Source: Coemansia sp. RSA 1804 (taxonomy: Eukaryota; Kickxellomycota; Kickxellomycetes; Kickxellales; Kickxellaceae). From it: a stretch of 21,020 nt of DNA. This document shows positions 1 to 8,694 of this stretch, piece by piece (positions within the stretch are counted from its first letter, which is position 1; every line of letters begins with the position of its first letter). Location: positions 1-21,020 of the forward strand of contig JANBTH010000319.1 of the NCBI GenBank assembly GCA_027578815.1, read 5' to 3'. A program made the position numbers and the translations under genes. A model generated the notes under the pieces. It was given only the letters and a program-made list of their open reading frames with translations, was not told the origin of the DNA and made no database searches.

Positions 1-2377
1 GCATGTTGCCAAAGTTCACGCCGCTGGTGATCGTCATCTCGACCTGGTCGCTCACCACTGCCGTGCGCAGAAGCACGCCTTCTGCATCCATTGCGCCTCC
101 AGTTCCAGTTCCGGCTCCGGCTCCGGCTTCGTCAAATGGCAGCTCCTCGACAACCATCAGCGTGGTGCCCTGGTGCACGAGAAACGCCGGCCTCGTATCG
201 AACAATGCGCTGGGCACCCACTGGAGCGACCGCACGCGCGGCGGTTCAACGACCGGGGCACCGCTGGTAGAGAGATCGATCTGGCGGCGGAACGCAACCT
301 GGATGAAATCCACATCGTCGAAGATCGCGTACTGGTACAGCATGTTATTGCGACACAGAACCAGCAGATTCGAGTTGTGGCAGCTGATGGTGGCGGCCGG
401 ATGCTCGAGCACAACGGTCTGCATATCGCTGGTCATGTCGAGCTGGCGGTTGCGCGCAAAGAACAGCAGTTGTGCCAGATCGCCGCACTCGCGGTTGATG
501 CACGCCACCACCAGGTAGTTGTGGTACCACAGAAGTCCGCCCACACATGTTATTGCCTCCTCCTGCTGCTGGTTGCGGAGCATCCGCCACCGCTGCGTGT
601 CGCAGCTGTACCACGCCACCCCGTGCGTCCCGGCCACCGCTATTGCGCGCCCGTCGTCGTCTGCTGCCACGTACCGGATCGGCCAGTTGGAAGCTATGTA
701 CTCGGGCGGAATGTGCGCAACATGCCACTGCAGCTCGGGCTGCAACTGCAACTGGTTCTGGTTCTGATTCTGATTTTGGTCGGCTTGATCGAATTCGCAG
801 AGGTTGAGAAACACCTTGTCGTCCGAAAACAGACACACACGCTTGGTGTTGCCATCGCATGCCACGGTGGAGGAGGCGGCGCGCGCAAACGGCAGCACAT
901 CGGCCTGCTGGTGTCTCAGAACCGTGCCGCCATCCATCGCAGATAAGCAGTCGCTGAAAACGCAGAGGCGAGTGGAACCGCGCATCCACACGAGCGCCGC
1001 TGGCACAGGAAGAACAACAGCCATAGCCACTCCACCACCACCATCCTCATTGTTGCGATGTGTCTCTCTCGGCGATTGCGTCGCGCTCAGTCGAGTTATA
1101 TTCAGCTCGTAACCCAGCGCCGAGAACACACATACGTGGCCCGATGTGTATCCGCACGCTAGCGCCAGTCCGTCGGGCGTCCACGCAATCGCCGAAACCT
1201 GTGCGCCTCGCTCGTGAGTAAACGCAATCCGCCCAACCCTGGCTATTTCGGGGTTGTCTGCTGCTGCCGAGTAGAGAAGCACGTCGCCTGTCGTTGTGCC
1301 AACCGCAACCAGTCGGCTGGCCGGTGTGTACGCCATCACTGTGCACCGGTGAGTGCTGTCTGCCGCGCCAAGCGTACGTATCTCGGGTGGAGGTGGAGAC
1401 AATGTGCTACTGCCTTCGCCGTGCCGATGTTTCCGTGTGAGCGTGCGGATCACTCCGTCGCTAAACAGATAAACCTCGATCTCCGTTGCAGCATCGGAAA
1501 ATCCAGCAATGCACAGGGCCTGGCGGATGTGCGCCAGCGGGTTATCGTATATGTGCTTGATATCCACGCTCGATACCAGTGTACCCGTCCATGCCAGCCG
1601 GTGAACGTGTGACTGCGTGGCAACAAGCGCAGACGATCCGGATTCGGCGTCGTCCTCCTGCTGCTGCTGCTGCTGTCGGTATCCGCCAATGGTTGTAGCA
1701 GCGCACACGACGCTGGAAGAGCCAGGCAACCGGTACGTGCGCTTCTGCGCCAACCCGAGCGCCGGAATCCCCTTGCCTTCGCCAGCCCCGCGCACATGGT
1801 AATGCTGCGTCGAGAACTCGTACTCTAGTACCGGGTTGTCTCTTTTATACACCGCAATCTCAAACACGTACCCGCGGGAAAGAACAACAAAGAACGTGGC
1901 CACCACGGCCCCGCTTTGGGCATCGGAGTAATCGGCGTACCGGGCCATCGGCTCCTCCTCCTCGTGTTTCCAGACAAGATCCACGGGACTGCCGAACTCT
2001 TCAGTCGACTTGTATACCAGATTACTCAGTTGCACAAACGGCCGCAGGGTCCACAGATAGATGCCCTGGCACGTTATTCCGGCCACCAGGCGCCCGTCTG
2101 CCGTGCCCGCCCACCGCACCACCACCGTCGGATCCGTCGTGCTCTTCTTGTCCACCGTCTGCGGGACCGCCATTCGTCGGCCTGCATTCAGTCCAACGCC
2201 GGCGCTGTATGTGATACTCCGCTGCCGTCCCAGCCGTGCTCCATTATCCTTCAGCCTTGCTGCTGTTGGTTGGGTGTTGCTGGTTGCCGCTTCCTTAACC
2301 TCCTTGCTCTGCTCCTGTGTTGGGTCGGCCCGCACGCCGAGCACAAGATGCTCCGTGCAGTTTATACGCCAGTACAT
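1..2377 (-). CDS. RIC1: RIC1 homologue (Ypt6/Rab6 GEF subunit), N-terminal part, truncated by window edge
   Basis: Ric1 with Rgp1 forms the Golgi exchange factor for Ypt6/Rab6, needed for endosome-to-Golgi retrograde transport. The minus-strand frame starting ATG at 2377 stays open for 792 codons to base 2 and leaves the window, so no stop is visible. The start MYW resembles the MYF start of animal RIC1. Beta-propeller-like repeats are visible, for example VSAIAWTPDGLALACGYTSG (about 1170-1230). The family signature is clearest around 660-710: WHVAHIPPEYIASNWPIR, then CVGGLLWYHNYLVVAC, matching human RIC1 (WHVVQ..YLESNWPIR; GGLAWWNDFMVLAC) as I remember it. Low-complexity inserts: six Gln (1658-1675), an alternating Asn/Gln tract (about 741-780) and a Gly/Ala/Thr tract (about 95-135). 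No intron is seen. The C-terminal RIC1 domain should lie beyond the left edge. Confidence 0.93.
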   Translation of the reverse strand, partial: MYWRINCTEHLVLGVRADPTQEQSKEVKEAATSNTQPTAARLKDNGARLGRQRSITYSAGVGLNAGRRMAVPQTVDKKSTTDPTVVVRWAGTADGRLVAGITCQGIYLWTLRPFVQLSNLVYKSTEEFGSPVDLVWKHEEEEPMARYADYSDAQSGAVVATFFVVLSRGYVFEIAVYKRDNPVLEYEFSTQHYHVRGAGEGKGIPALGLAQKRTYRLPGSSSVVCAATTIGGYRQQQQQQEDDAESGSSALVATQSHVHRLAWTGTLVSSVDIKHIYDNPLAHIRQALCIAGFSDAATEIEVYLFSDGVIRTLTRKHRHGEGSSTLSPPPPEIRTLGAADSTHRCTVMAYTPASRLVAVGTTTGDVLLYSAAADNPEIARVGRIAFTHERGAQVSAIAWTPDGLALACGYTSGHVCVFSALGYELNITRLSATQSPRETHRNNEDGGGGVAMAVVLPVPAALVWMRGSTRLCVFSDCLSAMDGGTVLRHQQADVLPFARAASSTVACDGNTKRVCLFSDDKVFLNLCEFDQADQNQNQNQNQLQLQPELQWHVAHIPPEYIASNWPIRYVAADDDGRAIAVAGTHGVAWYSCDTQRWRMLRNQQQEEAITCVGGLLWYHNYLVVACINRECGDLAQLLFFARNRQLDMTSDMQTVVLEHPAATISCHNSNLLVLCRNNMLYQYAIFDDVDFIQVAFRRQIDLSTSGAPVVEPPRVRSLQWVPSALFDTRPAFLVHQGTTLMVVEELPFDEAGAGAGTGTGGAMDAEGVLLRTAVVSDQVEMTITSGVNFGNM
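1658..1675. repeat. (CTG)6 trinucleotide tract inside RIC1
   Basis: Six CTG units on the plus strand are six CAG codons (Gln6) in RIC1, followed by acidic residues. A surface loop is likely. Confidence 0.8.
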
Positions 2378-2661
2378 TTGGACAAAATTAGCAAGAGCGA
2401 AGGGAGAGTGGAATGCACGGACTGGATCTGGGCGATTACAAACAAATATAATAGAAGCGAAGAAGAGAGAAAATATTAGTACATTTGGCCCAGCCTGGAC
2501 TGTGAAATAACAACAATGCAAGAAAAGGAAGAAAAGAACATAAAAAGAAAGAGAAATGTGGAGCGTTGAAGCAGAAGAAAAAGGAAAAGCCAGACTGTAT
2601 GCTAGCTAAACAAACGCCACCTTTTGTTTTATCACCCCCGCTTCTCACTCTCTAAACAAGA
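2378..2661. promoter_or_regulatory. Intergenic: RIC1 5' region and PIG-A 3' region
   Basis: This 284-base gap separates two minus-strand genes. The stretch about 2400-2590 is purine-rich on the plus strand, so the RIC1 coding strand reads as a pyrimidine-rich (CT) leader, a pattern repeated upstream of other minus-strand genes here. No distinct TATA box was identified and no further gene is seen. Confidence 0.4.
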
Positions 2662-4071
2662 TCAGAAGCCTGCTGCGTGGTCTGGCTGCTGGAAGGAAGA
2701 CGCCGGAGCATTGGCCAGAATGCGGTTGTGCGCAACAATGGCGGCATACTTTGCGCGGTCAAAGTTCCTAGCGCGCTCGATACGTTCCTTGGGCCAGAGC
2801 CACGCCAGCGCGACACCGATGAGAAAGTCCACAGCCGCCACCAGACAGAACAGCTTCCCAGCAACAAGACCGCAGCCATAGTACCGTCTAAACCGCTCGA
2901 TCAGCGGCGGCTCCTCGAGATGCGCAATCTTGCTGTACACCTGCTCGGTGCGCTCGGCCACATTCTGCCACGAGTACATCTTCTTGACCTGGCTGTGGAA
3001 GTGCGAGGGTGCCAGCTCCGGATGGCTGGCTCTATCGTCCACCCGTCCAACCGCCTCCAGTAGCGCCTCAACCACATGGTCTTCCTCGGGCACCGCAAAC
3101 GTAACCATGTACCGCGGGAGCACTTCGGGAATCCCGCCCACCCTGGTGCTGACCACCAGCAGTCCGCACGACGCTGCCTCGACGATTGCTATGCAGAAGG
3201 CTTCGGTCAGACTGGTGTTGAGGAAGATGTCGCCCCGCACCAGTACGCTGCGCACATCGGCCGCCTGTACGGATCCTAGCAGCTCCACGCGGTCCTGCAG
3301 CATATGTCGTTCGCGCATCTGCTCGATATTGATGCGCATGGGTCCGTCGCCCCCAATAATGAACCGCACCCGCGGACACAGCTCGCAGATATGCGGCACC
3401 GCGGCAACAAGCAGATCGATGCCCTTGCGATATACCAAGCGACTCAGCACAACAACCGTGATCCACGCCGCGTCCCGTGCTCCCGGATCCGGCCGGAACT
3501 GGTCGGCAATGATCGCATTGGGAATAACACTAACCTGATGCGGATCAAGCGCCGCCCGGAGCACCGTGTTCTCCTTGCTTGTGTGCGAAACACATATAGC
3601 GTGATGCACGTCCGATAGCGTGAACTTTAGAAGCTTGTTGAGAAGGATGCCCGAGGCGTCGGCAAACCCAAGCAGCGAATGGTCGGTGAACACGGTCTTC
3701 AGCCCCATCGACCTCGCATGCAGCAGGGCCTCGTGGCAGAATGTCGAAAACGCCTGGTGTCCGTGCACTATGTCTATCTGCTCGCGAATGAATATCTGCC
3801 GGAATATCGGGAACGTGCAAAAGAACGTTGGCAGCGATGCGTTGCTGTATACTATTACTGCCGGGACGTGGTACACCTTGAGTCCCCCTGCAATGTACCG
3901 CACCCCGCGTCTGCTCCCGTGCGAATGCGTTATGATTATCACCTTGTGGCCCCGTTGGATTAGACACTGCGAATTGTTGTACAGGTGGCTTTCCACCCCG
4001 CCCATTGCTGGGTAGAAGAAGTCTGACACCATGCAGATGTTCAGCGGCCGTGTTTGCAAGGGATGTGTCAT
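2662..4071 (-). CDS. GPI3: Phosphatidylinositol N-acetylglucosaminyltransferase catalytic subunit (PIG-A/Gpi3)
   Basis: This is the catalytic subunit of the ER GPI-GlcNAc transferase, which moves GlcNAc from UDP-GlcNAc to phosphatidylinositol, the first step of GPI-anchor synthesis. It is 469 aa, close to human PIG-A (484) and yeast Gpi3 (452). The N-terminus ICMVSDFFYPAMGGVESHLY (12-31) is the PIG-A hallmark. HGHQAFSTF (103-111), FTDHSLLGF (128-136) and SRLVYRKGIDLL (210-221) follow. The GT4 EX7E motif is E290...E298 in TEAFCIAIVEAASCG. One hydrophobic segment (about 398-426) followed by basic residues fits the usual single C-terminal ER membrane anchor. ATG 4071 is chosen because it is the first ATG and sits 11 residues before the conserved block; the open frame upstream to 4191 begins with TTG and reads like 5' UTR. 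No break is seen. Confidence 0.96.
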   Translation of the reverse strand: MTHPLQTRPLNICMVSDFFYPAMGGVESHLYNNSQCLIQRGHKVIIITHSHGSRRGVRYIAGGLKVYHVPAVIVYSNASLPTFFCTFPIFRQIFIREQIDIVHGHQAFSTFCHEALLHARSMGLKTVFTDHSLLGFADASGILLNKLLKFTLSDVHHAICVSHTSKENTVLRAALDPHQVSVIPNAIIADQFRPDPGARDAAWITVVVLSRLVYRKGIDLLVAAVPHICELCPRVRFIIGGDGPMRINIEQMRERHMLQDRVELLGSVQAADVRSVLVRGDIFLNTSLTEAFCIAIVEAASCGLLVVSTRVGGIPEVLPRYMVTFAVPEEDHVVEALLEAVGRVDDRASHPELAPSHFHSQVKKMYSWQNVAERTEQVYSKIAHLEEPPLIERFRRYYGCGLVAGKLFCLVAAVDFLIGVALAWLWPKERIERARNFDRAKYAAIVAHNRILANAPASSFQQPDHAAGF

Positions 4072-4894
4072 TTGGTATGAAAGAAGTATACAAGAAATAA
4101 AAAAAATATGTCGATAGATGTGCTGTGAAGAGAAAGTAATTATGTTTTTATTTGTTGTGGTGCTGAAACTGATTGTATGCGAGGATTTCAATGCATTTTT
4201 AAGAATAGAATGCTAAAGAGGAAGGAAAAGTGAAAGGCTTATCTGCTGCGTTGGGTTATGACACCGCTCATCGGATGTTGAGAGTCGTAAAATAGCTCGA
4301 TCTGCGCTATTCAATCACTACCTTGATCCATCACACAGTTTAGTTTGGAACTGGAGGTTCCAGCTCTGCTGGCTTGTTCTGATGGTCTGTGCTTGTCTTA
4401 TCGGCAATCCAAATAGATGTTGCAGGTTCTCCTCTGGAGATGCACAGCGCTTCCAGATGTCTTGTCTATTGCTGGAATGAATATAAGCCTCTTTCCTGCC
4501 ACTAGGATCTGAGAAGCTATATGTTGCTGTGTTCATTTCTCAATCGCTGTTTGCCTTAGTAAAGCTAATTTTACCATATTTTCATGTGCTCCATTCTGAA
4601 AATGTTTCTTCAGCAGCTTCTTTGTTCTTGCCGTGGCGGATCAACAAGTTATCTAGAAATTTTGTTGCAATGAAACGCACATGTTGTAATAAGGATTATG
4701 TTTTTTATAATTAGTACCTTGTTTTTTCAACTATCGACGCAATTTTGCATGTCTGTTGCATTAATTTTGCAGTTACAACTGTTTTTTTGTTGCTGAAATG
4801 GGTTTGTTGACAATACACTGGATAGTAGCCACTTTTGTCTTTCTATTCCATTATTTTTGAGATACAAGTCTTATAAACACATTATATTTTCAGA
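4072..4894. other. AT-rich intergenic region between PIG-A and the F-box-like pair
   Basis: This 823-base gap contains the 5' leader of PIG-A (minus) and the upstream region of the first F-box-like gene (plus). The PIG-A leader is T-rich on its coding strand. A somewhat less AT-rich block at about 4310-4540 holds a 72-codon minus-strand ORF, listed separately. The last 170 bases before 4895 are strongly T-rich and end in a splice-acceptor-like TTTTCAG directly before the ATG. No tRNA or transposon end was recognised. Confidence 0.5.
4318..4536 (-). CDS. Small hypothetical ORF, 72 aa, doubtful
   Basis: An ATG-initiated minus-strand ORF in the gap upstream of the F-box-like genes. The product is polar and Gln/Ser-rich, with no signal peptide, membrane segment or motif that I recognise. 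Its base composition is closer to coding DNA than the flanking AT-rich sequence, which is the only reason to list it. The plus strand of the same block is also open for about 50 codons without an ATG, so coding potential is not strand-specific. It may be an exon, a remnant of a larger gene or a chance ORF. Confidence 0.15.
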   Translation of the reverse strand: MNTATYSFSDPSGRKEAYIHSSNRQDIWKRCASPEENLQHLFGLPIRQAQTIRTSQQSWNLQFQTKLCDGSR

Positions 4895-6358
4895 ATGACT
4901 TTTATAAACGATCTGGACTCACAGGTCCTCTATCGCATCCTCCGTCTTGCATCTGGTGAGCAGGTTGACTATATTGACGAGTGGAAAGAAAAGCTTACTT
5001 TGCTTCAGGTGTGTACCAAGTGGTACGACTTGCTAAAAAGATATGTGTTTTCCCAAGGGTTTATTGTAATTAACTCACTGGAAGACAGCGAAGATTCGGA
5101 TAGCGACATTAGCAACACTTGTGTTTACTATGCTGACAATGACATTGTTTGCAGATCCAACCTTGGCATAATCACTGAGCGCGACAAGTATAACTGCGAC
5201 TGTGTGTCTGAACTGGCAGTTAGAGTTTTTGATTATAATCTACATATTAGTCGATATGCCCATGTTCTAAAAAGAATTTTAAAACTTGGAGTTGGATATT
5301 GGTTAAATATGACCACATTGAAGTTTTTCTCTGCTTTAAGGTTTCCTCTTTCACTCGAGACTGCTCAACCGAATTTGGAAGAACTTGCAGTATCTGCTTC
5401 ACAGTACATTCATGATCTCCAAAACAGACTACCGAATGTTAAAAAATTGGACGTTTTTATCCAAGATGATGAGGTTTTGTTAACATCCTTTTTGATTCTC
5501 AATCACTACGCACAGCACCTGCAGCACCTAAATCTTGACCATCAAACTGGTCCACAAAAATTGCCGCTATTTTCAACCGAGCTAACATCTCTCTCACTAA
5601 GTCTTGGTAATTTTATACACCAGGATTCCTCTTTATATGCCAAACCACTGCAGTGGTTGCAATTGAGCAATATACCCAGTAGCATCTTTTCGTGGTGGAT
5701 CTTTCACGACTTTACGACACCTGGATACATAGAATTCACAAACTTGAAGCTTCTTTATCTGTCATACAAGGAGCAGACTGATAAAGAAAAGAAGCTTTCG
5801 GAAAGATACACAAAACAGACTAAGCAGTTTGGAACACACATGCTCCGGTTTCCAAAGCTAAAGTACCTAACCTTGCACAACCCTCCCGTGGATTGCGACG
5901 TGCTTTATACAGATACAATACCCATATATCTAGAGACATTGAATATCCTAGGTAATTGCAGTTCTATTGTTGCTGCTAGTAGGTTGCGGTTTACCGATAT
6001 CAACAGAATGGAAATCGTGGTGTATGATGAGGAGGCGCCCAGCAATGATTTCCACATTGCAGCAGACCGTTATTTTGGGTATACCGAGATTGGTAGCGCT
6101 TGTAAAGCAATTTTTAGAACGCCTATTGACATGCAGCGGACGGTATCCTGGGTAAATGTTACCACACTAAAACTTTACGATATTGCATTTGACGAGCTGC
6201 TAAAACACATTCCCAACCTTTACAACCTACAAAATCTCAAAATTGTGGTTGTTCATTTAAGCGACGAATCACTGGCAATCATCAGGTCGGGCCTAGAAGA
6301 AGAGAAGCAAGATAAATACGAGTTGCTGGACACAAAACGAGTTTATTTTCTTGGGTGA
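4895..6358 (+). CDS. F-box-like/leucine-rich protein, paralogue 1, C-terminally truncated by frameshift
   Basis: A 487-codon ORF, clearly paralogous to the next gene (6895-8517). The first about 56 residues (INDLDSQVLYRILRLAS, then LTLLQVCTKWYDLLKRYVF) resemble a divergent F-box, the SKP1-binding helix bundle. The rest has irregular Leu-rich strands like the substrate-binding part of F-box/LRR proteins. Blocks shared with paralogue 2 include CVYYADNDIVCRSNLGIIT (about 76-94), FTTPGYIEF, and LTLHNPPVDCDVL. An SCF-type ubiquitin-ligase adaptor role is inference from the fold pattern only. The ORF ends early at TGA 6356-6358 while homology to paralogue 2 resumes in the +1 frame. It is more AT-rich (19/60 G+C at 5281-5340) than neighbouring housekeeping genes. 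It may be a pseudogene or a shortened functional form. Confidence 0.75.
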   Translation: MTFINDLDSQVLYRILRLASGEQVDYIDEWKEKLTLLQVCTKWYDLLKRYVFSQGFIVINSLEDSEDSDSDISNTCVYYADNDIVCRSNLGIITERDKYNCDCVSELAVRVFDYNLHISRYAHVLKRILKLGVGYWLNMTTLKFFSALRFPLSLETAQPNLEELAVSASQYIHDLQNRLPNVKKLDVFIQDDEVLLTSFLILNHYAQHLQHLNLDHQTGPQKLPLFSTELTSLSLSLGNFIHQDSSLYAKPLQWLQLSNIPSSIFSWWIFHDFTTPGYIEFTNLKLLYLSYKEQTDKEKKLSERYTKQTKQFGTHMLRFPKLKYLTLHNPPVDCDVLYTDTIPIYLETLNILGNCSSIVAASRLRFTDINRMEIVVYDEEAPSNDFHIAADRYFGYTEIGSACKAIFRTPIDMQRTVSWVNVTTLKLYDIAFDELLKHIPNLYNLQNLKIVVVHLSDESLAIIRSGLEEEKQDKYELLDTKRVYFLG

Positions 6359-6527
6359 TACCGAACCGGGCAATCCATACAATCTTCTAGCCACCATCAA
6401 CCACCTTGTTCTACGAACGGAAACCTTAGAAAAGATTGAGACCAGCCATGAGCAATATACATTTGTTGAGATGGGTTTTCTGCCAGAAAAGTACCCACAT
6501 ATAGAATTTTTACCTGGCTCTCATTAG
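6357..6527 (+). pseudogene. Out-of-frame C-terminal remnant of F-box-like paralogue 1
   Basis: Read in the +1 frame, this stretch gives GDTEPGNPYNLLATINH and continues to FLPEKYPHIEF before TAG at 6525-6527. By hand, 29 of 51 residues are identical to the C-terminus of paralogue 2 (IEPDNPYNLLAILNH ... FLPEKFPYIEF). Counting from the shared Asp/Asn codon (6329) to the shared GAACCG, paralogue 1 has 34 bases where paralogue 2 has 36. A net 2-base deletion near 6341-6356 explains the frame change. The good preservation suggests a recent lesion, a sequencing or assembly error, or, less likely, a recoding event. Confidence 0.8.
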
Positions 6528-6894
6528 CCATCATTTTTAATGCAGTTAGCATTATTTTTGCTCACGTTGTTTAAATGGCTCCTACTATTAACCGACAAGG
6601 TCCTCCATTTCTGCTTTATTAATGCCAATATGCTAGTTTTAGACAACAGTGTTGTATTTGGTAGCCCACTAAGTTTTTCTTTTTAGTGTATGATTTGAAT
6701 GTCGTTGCTGATTTCGGTATCTAACAGCGACTTGCATGTATAGTGCATATTTTCTTTGCAGCCTTGTCAATTTGTTTCATGTGAAAGTATTTCTTTGACA
6801 ACACAGAAGACGTAGAACCCTCTTTTGTTTCTCTGTTCAATATGTTTTCTAATATTTTCTTTTTTTTTATTTCTGAACCCCTTATTTCCTCAGA
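6528..6894. other. AT-rich spacer between the tandem F-box-like genes
   Basis: This 367-base spacer has no supportable gene. It is T-rich toward the 3' end, with a run of nine T around 6860, and ends in TTTCCTCAG immediately before the ATG of paralogue 2. It presumably holds the 3' end of paralogue 1 and the promoter or 5' leader (possibly an intron end) of paralogue 2. Confidence 0.45.
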
Positions 6895-8517
6895 ATGGTT
6901 CATATAAACGATCTGAATCCTCATATCCACTATCAAATCCTGTATTTTGCATCTGGTGGGCCAGCTGAAGACATTGACAAGTGGAAACACAAGCTTACCC
7001 TGCTTCAGGTGTGTACCAAGTGGTACAACTTGTTTAAAAACTATGTGTTTTCCCGAGGATTTATTAATATTCACTCATTAAAGCGCAATGAAAATCCGTA
7101 TATCAATATGAAGAGCTGTGTCTATTACGCAGATACCGATATCGTGTGCAGATCAAATCTTGGTATAATCACTGGACGTGACAAGCACGACTGTGACTGC
7201 GTGTCCGAGTTGAAAGTGGGCGTTGACCGCATATTGGATATCGGCATGTACGGTCATATTCTGAAGAAACTCTCAACGCTTGGAGTTGGATATTGGCTGA
7301 ACATCTCATCAATAAAGTTTGATTCAACGCTGCGGTTTCCACCTTCCTTAAATCATGTTCAGCAAAATATAGAAGAGCTGTCAGCAACTGTTTCAAAGCA
7401 CATTGTCGATTTCCAAAACAGTCTACCTAATATCACACACCTGGAGCTGGATATTGCAGAAGACGACGTTATGAGGATTGTATTTTACATTATTATCGAC
7501 CATTATTCACAGCGCTTGCAATATTTGCACTCCTACTGCCAAGATGGACAACGGCCTTTGCCGTTTTTTTCAAAAAACCTGACATCGCTTTTGCTACATG
7601 TCGGAACATCCATATACCAAAATTCCACCTTTTATGCAAGATCGCTCGAGTACCTGCATCTTTATAGCATATCCAGCAGCAGGTTTCTATGGTGGGCGTT
7701 CCATGAATTCACGACGCCTGGATACATAGAATTCGAAAACCTGAAAACTCTATATCTGATGTATGCCGATCAAACGGATGAGGAGAAAATAATTTCGAAA
7801 AGGTATTCAAAACAGACTAGACCGTACGGATCGCACATACTCCGGTTCCCAAGGCTCCAGAGTTTGACGTTGCACAATCCTCCGGTAGATTGCGATGTGC
7901 TGTTTACAGACACGATGCCCACACAGCTGAATGAACTGGGTATCTATGGCAATGCCAATTCAATTGCTGCTGCCAGCAGACTAAGGTTTGACAAGATTAA
8001 TGATTTAACAGTTGTAGTGTATGGGGACGAAGCACTCAGCGATGAGTTTTACTTTGCAGCAGACAGTTATTTTGGATACACCAATATTGGTAGGAGCTGT
8101 GTGGCTATTATCGAGCCACCAGTTGACATCCGGTGGATAGCATCTTGGGTAAACGTTACTGATCTAAATATTCACAGCATTAAGTTTAAGGAGTTGCTGG
8201 AACATATCCCCGAATTTTACAGGCTTCAAGAGTTTAGGGTTGACAATGTTCATCTAAGCGACAAGTGCATGTCAATTATTCGATCAGGATTAGAAGAAGA
8301 GGAGAAAGGTGAGTTTGAGTTTTTAAACACCAGGCTCGAATGCATTTTCTTTGTTAATATTGAACCGGACAACCCATACAATCTTCTTGCCATCCTCAAC
8401 CATATGCTTTTACGAACAACATATCTGAAGAAAGTCAAAAATAGCGATGAGGGACATGCGATCGTTGAAAAAAGTTTTTTGCCAGAAAAGTTTCCCTATA
8501 TAGAATTTAGCGGCTAG
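6895..8517 (+). CDS. F-box-like/leucine-rich protein, paralogue 2, intact
   Basis: A 540-codon intact ORF and tandem paralogue of the gene at 4895; the two ATGs are exactly 2,000 bases apart. The N-terminus (INDLNPHIHYQILYFASGG, then LTLLQVCTKWYNLFKNYVF) resembles a divergent F-box with a short insertion. It is followed by about 450 residues of Leu-rich strands, with conserved blocks such as CVYYADTDIVCRSNLGIIT, FTTPGYIEF and LTLHNPPVDCDVLFTDT. From memory it resembles large lineage-specific F-box/LRR families of Kickxellales, where each copy is thought to bring a different substrate to an SCF E3 ligase; no substrate can be inferred here. No signal peptide or membrane segment is visible. An upstream exon or 5' UTR intron is possible because CAG lies immediately before the ATG. 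Confidence 0.8.
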   Translation: MVHINDLNPHIHYQILYFASGGPAEDIDKWKHKLTLLQVCTKWYNLFKNYVFSRGFINIHSLKRNENPYINMKSCVYYADTDIVCRSNLGIITGRDKHDCDCVSELKVGVDRILDIGMYGHILKKLSTLGVGYWLNISSIKFDSTLRFPPSLNHVQQNIEELSATVSKHIVDFQNSLPNITHLELDIAEDDVMRIVFYIIIDHYSQRLQYLHSYCQDGQRPLPFFSKNLTSLLLHVGTSIYQNSTFYARSLEYLHLYSISSSRFLWWAFHEFTTPGYIEFENLKTLYLMYADQTDEEKIISKRYSKQTRPYGSHILRFPRLQSLTLHNPPVDCDVLFTDTMPTQLNELGIYGNANSIAAASRLRFDKINDLTVVVYGDEALSDEFYFAADSYFGYTNIGRSCVAIIEPPVDIRWIASWVNVTDLNIHSIKFKELLEHIPEFYRLQEFRVDNVHLSDKCMSIIRSGLEEEEKGEFEFLNTRLECIFFVNIEPDNPYNLLAILNHMLLRTTYLKKVKNSDEGHAIVEKSFLPEKFPYIEFSG

Positions 8518-8570
8518 TTTAGTTATTTCAAAAGGATAATTTACTCCTATTAACATTTTTAGAGGTTAGT

Positions 8571-8576
8571 TTTATT
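8571..8576 (-). terminator. Possible poly(A) signal of the P-type ATPase gene (AATAAA on minus strand)
   Basis: TTTATT on the plus strand is AATAAA on the minus strand, about 120 bases past the ATPase stop. The paralogue 2 gene converges from the left, and a plus-strand AATAAA lies at 8667-8672, so the two 3' UTRs probably overlap. Confidence 0.35.
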
Positions 8577-8694
8577 CAACTTATTCATAGTAAAAAATAT
8601 ATTATATAAACATACAAGCACTTGGAAAATAGAAAGCCAATACACAGTTAAAACATTTTGCGCGGAAATAAACGTAAAACTAGGGTGTCGCTGC

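Noticed and set aside
173..946. 257-codon plus-strand ORF
   Set aside because: Antisense shadow of RIC1, whose frame matches a known family.
4072..4191. 40-codon N-terminal extension of PIG-A with a hydrophobic stretch
   Set aside because: Begins with TTG, has UTR-like composition, and known PIG-A proteins start close to the conserved ICMVSDFFYP block.
6721..7074. 117-codon minus-strand ORF
   Set aside because: Its first half is antisense to F-box-like paralogue 2 and the rest is low-complexity AT-rich spacer.
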